Shown here one piece after another: positions 7,139 to 11,018 of a stretch of 11,018 nucleotides of DNA. The stretch lies in contig DZCQ01000045.1 of the NCBI GenBank assembly GCA_022730285.1, positions 1 to 11,018 on the forward strand, in the 5' to 3' direction. Within the stretch, counting starts at the first letter, position 1. Each line of letters opens with the position of its first letter. The notes under the pieces were generated by a model. That model saw only the letters and a list, made by a program, of their open reading frames with translations. It was not told the origin of the DNA and ran no database searches. This DNA is from Flavobacterium psychrophilum. GTDB taxonomy: Bacteria > Bacteroidota > Bacteroidia > Flavobacteriales > Flavobacteriaceae. A program made the translations under genes and the position numbers.

Positions 7139-7759
7139 TTATTTTTTAAAATTTTGGATTGCCCAAATTAGTAATGCGTTTTTTTCTTTTGGAATTCCTA
7201 ATTTTTCAATAATTTTTGTACGATGACCTTCTACCGTTTTTTCAGACAGGAAGAGTAATTCTGCAATTTGCTTGCTCGTTTTTTGTTGGGTAATAAGTTC
7301 TATAATTTTTTTTTCGGACAAAGTAAGTTTTAATAATTCGGTAGTAGTGTTGTTGTTGTCAAGAATTAAATCCTCTTCTAAAAATATACTCACATATTTA
7401 TTGCCTTTAGAAACTTCGGTTAAACACTTTTCTAGTTCGGTTTGGGCGTGTTCTTTTAGAATATAGCCGTAAATTCCGTATTCTGACGCTTTTTTATAAA
7501 TAGTTGTTTCTTTATGCATGGTTAGCAACACTATTTTTGTTTTTAGTTTACTTTCTTGCACTTTTTTTGCTACATCTAAACCGTCTAACCCGGGCATGTT
7601 AATATCTAAAATGGCGATGTTGGGTTGATGGAGCATAATTAAATTTAAAGCCGAAACACCGTTTGAGCAAGTATCAAGCACTTTATATCCGTAAGATTCT
7701 ACAAAACTTTTGGTGCCTTGTAGAGTAAATGGATGGTCGTCTGCGATGAGTATTTTCAT
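7139..7759 (-). CDS. NarL/FixJ-family response regulator paired with the TPR histidine kinase
   Basis: A 206-residue cytoplasmic regulator. The receiver domain covers about residues 1-118, with acidic pocket D7/D8, phospho-acceptor D52 in AILDINMPGLDG, T80 in VLLTMH and K102 in YILKEH. A LuxR-type helix-turn-helix covers about 145-200 (LTLSEKKIIELITQQKTSKQ, then LSEKTVEGHRTKIIEKLGI). The ATG overlaps the TGA of the kinase gene (ATGA, 7756-7759), so the two are cotranscribed and probably translationally coupled, which makes them a cognate pair. By family knowledge the kinase phosphorylates D52 and the regulator then dimerises on inverted-repeat DNA. The short inverted repeat in the divergent region upstream of the kinase is a candidate target (inference). 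It is not a close copy of the regulator at 1299; the recognition helices differ clearly. Confidence 0.95.
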   Translation of the reverse strand: MKILIADDHPFTLQGTKSFVESYGYKVLDTCSNGVSALNLIMLHQPNIAILDINMPGLDGLDVAKKVQESKLKTKIVLLTMHKETTIYKKASEYGIYGYILKEHAQTELEKCLTEVSKGNKYVSIFLEEDLILDNNNTTTELLKLTLSEKKIIELITQQKTSKQIAELLFLSEKTVEGHRTKIIEKLGIPKEKNALLIWAIQNFKK

Positions 7760-9756
7760 GATGCTTTTTTAATTTCGATAGTTATAATGGTTCCGTTTTT
7801 ATCGGACATAATTTTTGCTTCGCCACCAATTACTTTACTTCTTTCGATGATATTGTGCAACCCAAAGGCATTTTTTCCGTTTAATGTTTCATTCACATTA
7901 AATCCTTTTCCGTTGTCTTTTATTTCTATAAAAAGGCTTTCGTTTTTTTCTGAAATTGTAATTTTTGCAGCCACTGCATTGGCATATTTAATAATATTTG
8001 ACAAGGCTTCTTGAATGATGCGATATACTTGCAATTCGTCATTTATTGATAAAGAAGTTGTATAATCAATATGTGCTGTTACCATAAAATCATTTACAGA
8101 TTGCGCTCGTTCTACTAATTGTTCCACACTTGCTTTTAATCCTATTTTATCAAACATAATTGGATGTAAGTTTCTACTAATAATGCGAATATCATTTATA
8201 ATAGCATCAATTTTAGTATTGGTAACTTCTGTTTTTTCTTCAAACGAATTTTTTAAACTCAGCAATTCGTGGCTCACGCTATCGTGCAGGTCGCTTGCAA
8301 TTCGCTTACGTTCTTCTTCGGTTTTTTCTAATAATTGTTTGGTATACTGTTGCACGTTTTGTTTTTCTAATTTTAATTTTTTTTGTTTTTGTCGGGTAAT
8401 ATAAACCACAACGGTTAAAAACAATCCTATAAATAAAGAAGCTAAAAGCGCTATTGTGGTATTTTTATTTACAATAGTTGTTTTTTGAAGCGCAATTTGT
8501 TGCTCTTTTTTTTGGGTTTGGTATTTGGTTTCAAGTTCTACAATTTTTTCTGCCATGATTTGATTTCCAAGACTATCAGACGCTTTTTGATATTGTTCAT
8601 AATAATCCAATGCTTTTTTAAATTGCTTTTTTTTAACTGCATCTTTATATAAAATTGAATAGGCTCCTTCTACGCTTTGAAAATCTCTATTTTCCATTAG
8701 TGCAGGTATTGCATCAATAATCACTTTAGTGTTTTTAATTCCTATTTTTTTTATTTCAAGTAGTGCTAAGGCACTATTGTAATCATCAGTGGTATAGTCT
8801 GAATTTAATACAATGACGTCTGATTTAATTGATTTTAAAATTTTATCTGCAGCAGCTAGATCACTATCATCAAGTTTTACGCTAAAATCCATTAGATATA
8901 GAGAAATTTTTACCGAAGGATCATTTAATTTACTTTTTTTGAAGGCTGCTAATGTGGAATCCGTCAATAATCGTCTTTTTTCTAATTGATTAGTTTCTTC
9001 ATATAGCTGAAATTTATTAAATAACATATTGTATATGTTCATTAGATTTTTTTCTTTATTCAATTTTAAATAATAAGAGGATTTGTTCAAATATTTTTCT
9101 GCATTTTTATAGTCTTTATTCGATAGGTAAATCGCATAAAGGTTAAAATAAACGCCTCCTAGTGGATCTTTTCTATCGGTTTTTTTAAAAAATTCTAATG
9201 CTTTAAAATTATTTTGAATGGCTAAATTTTGTTTTCCTAAACAAAAATAACAAAATGCCATATAATAAAAACTTGTTGCCTTCGAATCACATGTTTCGAA
9301 GTCAACAACTTGATGTTTCGTTCCTAAAGTAAAAAACTGTATGCCTTTTTCAAACTCACTTTTATCCATATAATATTTTCCCAAATACATATTCAAAAAG
9401 AGTAAATCATTCTTGTTGGTTATTTTTGACCGATAATTATCAGAAAAAAAGGCTATTTTATCTCTAAAAGTTTTTTTGAAAGAGTTAAATCTGATGGCGT
9501 TTGTAGCCCCATTTTTTAGTGTTACCATTGCCGTTTGAAATTTTTTGATCTTTATTTTATTTTCATAATAGTTATTAAATAAACTATCATAAGAAGAATT
9601 AAAAAAATTACTTTCGCTTTTGAGCCAATGTGCAACTGAGTCCATTTGCATTTCTGCAGGTTTTTTATAAATATAAAATTCTTCTTTTTTATTCACACAA
9701 GATGTTAGCAAAAATAAACTAATGATGACTTGAAGTAGGGAAAGCGTTATTTTCAT
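7756..9756 (-). CDS. TPR-sensor histidine kinase (HisKA_3/HATPase_c) with lipoprotein-like signal
   Basis: A 666-residue membrane sensor kinase. The N-terminus is a signal sequence with a lipobox-like LLTSC (C20). Residues about 100-400 are helical with TPR-like pairs, for example SKATSFYYMAFCYFCLGKQN (158-177) and LYAIYLSNKDYKNAEKYLNK (206-225), probably a periplasmic sensing region. A coiled coil (about 400-425) leads to one clear membrane helix (about 434-453, TIALLASLFIGLFLTVVVYI) and a cytoplasmic linker coil. The HisKA_3 domain has EERKRIASDLHDSVSHELLS with phospho-acceptor H491. The ATPase domain shows the N box EALSNIIKYANA (N587), DNGKGF (614-619) and FGLHNIIERS (631-640). The catalytic elements look intact. 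It is transcribed first in a two-gene operon with the response regulator and divergently from the NHL-repeat gene. The ligand is unknown. Confidence 0.93.
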   Translation of the reverse strand: MKITLSLLQVIISLFLLTSCVNKKEEFYIYKKPAEMQMDSVAHWLKSESNFFNSSYDSLFNNYYENKIKIKKFQTAMVTLKNGATNAIRFNSFKKTFRDKIAFFSDNYRSKITNKNDLLFLNMYLGKYYMDKSEFEKGIQFFTLGTKHQVVDFETCDSKATSFYYMAFCYFCLGKQNLAIQNNFKALEFFKKTDRKDPLGGVYFNLYAIYLSNKDYKNAEKYLNKSSYYLKLNKEKNLMNIYNMLFNKFQLYEETNQLEKRRLLTDSTLAAFKKSKLNDPSVKISLYLMDFSVKLDDSDLAAADKILKSIKSDVIVLNSDYTTDDYNSALALLEIKKIGIKNTKVIIDAIPALMENRDFQSVEGAYSILYKDAVKKKQFKKALDYYEQYQKASDSLGNQIMAEKIVELETKYQTQKKEQQIALQKTTIVNKNTTIALLASLFIGLFLTVVVYITRQKQKKLKLEKQNVQQYTKQLLEKTEEERKRIASDLHDSVSHELLSLKNSFEEKTEVTNTKIDAIINDIRIISRNLHPIMFDKIGLKASVEQLVERAQSVNDFMVTAHIDYTTSLSINDELQVYRIIQEALSNIIKYANAVAAKITISEKNESLFIEIKDNGKGFNVNETLNGKNAFGLHNIIERSKVIGGEAKIMSDKNGTIITIEIKKAS

Positions 9757-9774
9757 TATTCAAACAATTTTTAA

Positions 9775-9782
9775 CAAAAGTA
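9775..9782 (-). promoter_or_regulatory. Candidate -7 box for the kinase-regulator operon
   Basis: On the minus strand TACTTTTG fits TAnnTTTG and lies 18 bp before the kinase ATG. The expected -33 position holds only TTT, so the core promoter is incomplete, which would suit an activator-dependent promoter. Confidence 0.35.
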
Positions 9783-9820
9783 TTCAATTAAACTGCATAA
9801 AAAAGTATTTAGTAAAATTC

Positions 9821-9833
9821 AGGGGTTTCCCCT
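9821..9833. promoter_or_regulatory. 13-bp inverted repeat in the divergent promoter region (candidate operator)
   Basis: AGGGG-TTT-CCCCT is a perfect palindrome around a 3-bp centre, strikingly GC-rich within a very AT-rich 136-bp intergenic region (9757-9892). It lies about 60 bp before the NHL gene ATG and about 65 bp before the kinase ATG. From the candidate -7 boxes it would sit near -45 to -60 for both genes, where LuxR-type activators commonly bind. Binding by the adjacent response regulator is inference. No T-run follows on either strand, so it is not a typical terminator. Confidence 0.4.
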
Positions 9834-9892
9834 TGTATGATTTAATTTTATTTAGTTTCAACTTTGTAATCTAATCTTAAATAAATTTTACA

Positions 9893-11018
9893 ATGAAACA
9901 TTTTACATTTTTAAAAAAGCAAGCATTTTTGTATATGTTGCTTTTAGCGGGTTTTTTCTCTTTTGCACAAACCTATGAAACAGGTATAACTGTAAGTACT
10001 TTGGCAGGAAGCACACTAGGAACTGCAGATGGCACAGGCACTGCAGCACAGTTTAATAATCCTGCTGGTGTAGCAGTAGATGTTTCGGGCAATGTATATG
10101 TAGCGGATCGAAACAGTCATCTAATCCGTAAAACTTCGCCAGTAGGAGTGGTTACTACTTTCGCAGGAAGCTCACAAGGGTATGTAGATGGCACAGGCAC
10201 TGCAGCACAATTTAATTATCCTCAAAGTGTAGCTGTAGATGCTTCTGGGAATGTGTATGTAGCAGATATTTTCAATCACAAAATACGCAAAATTAGCCCA
10301 GCAGGTGTGGTGAGTACTTTGGCAGGAAGTACAGGAGGCTACGCAGACGGCACAGGAACAGCAGCAAGGTTTTATTATCCTCAAGGTGTAGCTGTAGATG
10401 TTTCTGGGAATGTGTATGTAGCAGATTATTATAATCATAAAATACGCAAAATTAGTCCAGCAGGCGTGGTGAGTACTTTGGCAGGAAGTAGCATTGGTTA
10501 CACAGATGGCACTGGAACAGTAGCACAATTTAAATATCCTACTGGTGTAGCAGTAGATAATGCATCTGGAAACGTTTATGTAGCGGATACAAGCAATCAA
10601 AAAATACGAAAAATTACTCCAGCAGGGGTTGTGAGTACTTTGGCAGGAAGCACAAGTGGTTATGCAGACGGCACAGGAACAGCAGCACTATTTAATAGTC
10701 CTTATAGCGTAGCAGTAGATATGTCTGGCAATGTATATGTAGCGGATACTTATAATCAAAAAATACGAAAAATTACTCCAGCAGGGGTGGTTACTACTTT
10801 GGCAGGAAGTACCGCAGGATATGTAGATGGCACAGGAACAGCAGCACAGTTTGGTTATCCTATAGGTGTGGCAGTAGATAATGCTTCGGGAAATCTATAT
10901 GTAGGAGATTATGATAATAATAAAATACGTAAAATAACAGGAGCGGTTTTAAGCACGGCATCTTACACACAAGTTGGTAACTTTACAGTATATCCAAATC
11001 CATCAAATGGTATTTTTA
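9893..11018 (+). CDS. Secreted six-blade NHL-repeat beta-propeller with T9SS sorting domain (3' end outside window)
   Basis: The frame is open from ATG 9893 to the right edge, with 375 codons visible. The protein starts with a basic N-terminus and hydrophobic signal peptide (MKHFTFLKKQAFLYMLLLAG, then FFSFAQ, likely cut after SFA at residue 25). Residues 34-349 are six tandem repeats of 53-54 residues, each with an STLAGS segment, a DGTGTAAQF segment, GVAVD, SGNVYVAD and an NxKIRKI segment. This is the NHL-repeat pattern, and six blades make one complete propeller. After the last blade, GNFTVYPNPSNGIF marks the start of a type A T9SS sorting domain; about 60-70 more residues are expected. The gene is visibly richer in G+C than its neighbours. 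It is divergent from the TPR kinase-regulator operon. NHL propellers generally bind ligands or proteins and some are enzymes; no catalytic site can be assigned here. Confidence 0.93.
   Translation, partial: MKHFTFLKKQAFLYMLLLAGFFSFAQTYETGITVSTLAGSTLGTADGTGTAAQFNNPAGVAVDVSGNVYVADRNSHLIRKTSPVGVVTTFAGSSQGYVDGTGTAAQFNYPQSVAVDASGNVYVADIFNHKIRKISPAGVVSTLAGSTGGYADGTGTAARFYYPQGVAVDVSGNVYVADYYNHKIRKISPAGVVSTLAGSSIGYTDGTGTVAQFKYPTGVAVDNASGNVYVADTSNQKIRKITPAGVVSTLAGSTSGYADGTGTAALFNSPYSVAVDMSGNVYVADTYNQKIRKITPAGVVTTLAGSTAGYVDGTGTAAQFGYPIGVAVDNASGNLYVGDYDNNKIRKITGAVLSTASYTQVGNFTVYPNPSNGIF
9992..10939 (+). repeat. Six tandem ~159-bp coding repeats (NHL blades)
   Basis: Repeats begin at 9992, 10151, 10310, 10469, 10631 and 10790. 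Spacings are 159, 159, 159, 162 and 159 bp; the 162-bp unit has an extra codon in DNASGN. Identity is high at DNA level as well as protein level: units 2 and 3 share long exact runs around TCTGGGAATGTGTATGTAGC, and units 4 and 5 share AAAAATACGAAAAATTACTC at their ends. The final copy is the most divergent (YVGD in place of YVAD). Confidence 0.92.

Noticed and set aside
7733..8014. A 93-codon plus-strand open frame across the kinase/regulator junction
   Set aside because: Antisense to the conserved HATPase_c motifs of the kinase; hydrophobic composition is what the complement of Lys/Glu/Asn-rich codons gives.
8183..8404. A 73-codon plus-strand open frame with Ser/Phe-rich, membrane-like sequence
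   Set aside because: Antisense to the HisKA_3 region of the kinase (H491 motif); no independent support.
10172..10600. A 142-codon open frame on the minus strand, rich in Cys, His, Tyr and Ile, with internal repeats
   Set aside because: It is the antisense shadow of the NHL coding repeats. Its repetitiveness copies the 159-bp units, and the plus-strand frame has a signal peptide, NHL blades and a sorting domain.
9992..10939. Regularly spaced repeats that might be taken for a CRISPR array
   Set aside because: The unit is 159 bp, contiguous and in frame, with conserved sequence throughout rather than short repeats with unique spacers; no cas genes are present.
1..11018. Mobile element, prophage, tRNA or defence island
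   Set aside because: I found no transposase, integrase, phage structural or nuclease genes, no target-site duplications and no tRNA-like cloverleaf; the genes are mostly housekeeping, signalling and secretion.

Overview
The window is AT-rich chromosomal DNA of a Bacteroidota bacterium, most likely a member of the Flavobacteriaceae. The evidence is two proteins carrying type IX secretion (T9SS) type A C-terminal sorting signals, a TPR-sensor histidine kinase paired with a LuxR-type regulator, promoter-like sequences of the Bacteroidota form (TTG, about 19 bp, TAnnTTTG), weak or absent Shine-Dalgarno sites, and a flavobacterial-style methylmalonyl-CoA mutase locus. I see no phage, transposon, CRISPR, rRNA or tRNA. 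No gene-free stretch exceeds 300 bases; the largest gap is 6932-7138.

Left part (1-1949, + strand): the 3' end of a large secreted T9SS cargo protein runs in from outside the window. A perfect 19-bp-arm palindrome and a textbook intrinsic terminator follow. Next is a stand-alone NarL/FixJ response regulator without an adjacent kinase. Its 3' end overlaps the convergent mutase gene by 12 bp.

Middle part (1938-6931, - strand): read in transcription order this is udk (uridine kinase), a conserved structured element that looks like a flavobacterial RNA family, a FtsB/DivIC-like division protein, mutA (small mutase subunit without a B12 domain), a small exported glycine-zipper protein of unknown function, and mutB (catalytic B12-binding subunit). 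The last four genes are spaced by 15 bp, a 4-bp overlap and 2 bp, so they should be cotranscribed. A good promoter match precedes udk. MutA and MutB together interconvert methylmalonyl-CoA and succinyl-CoA and so link propionate/odd-chain metabolism to the TCA cycle.

Right part (6978-11018): a histidine kinase with a periplasmic TPR-like sensor and its LuxR-type response regulator form a two-gene operon with a 4-bp overlap (- strand). Divergent from the kinase, across a 136-bp region holding a 13-bp GC-rich inverted repeat, starts a secreted NHL-repeat protein with exactly six near-identical 53-54 residue repeats and the beginning of a T9SS sorting domain, cut by the window end. The arrangement suggests, but does not prove, that the two-component system regulates this surface or secreted beta-propeller. 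I found no clear new defence or mobile system. The observations I rate highest are the RNA-like element, the exported protein embedded between the two mutase genes, and the palindrome between the kinase and the propeller gene.
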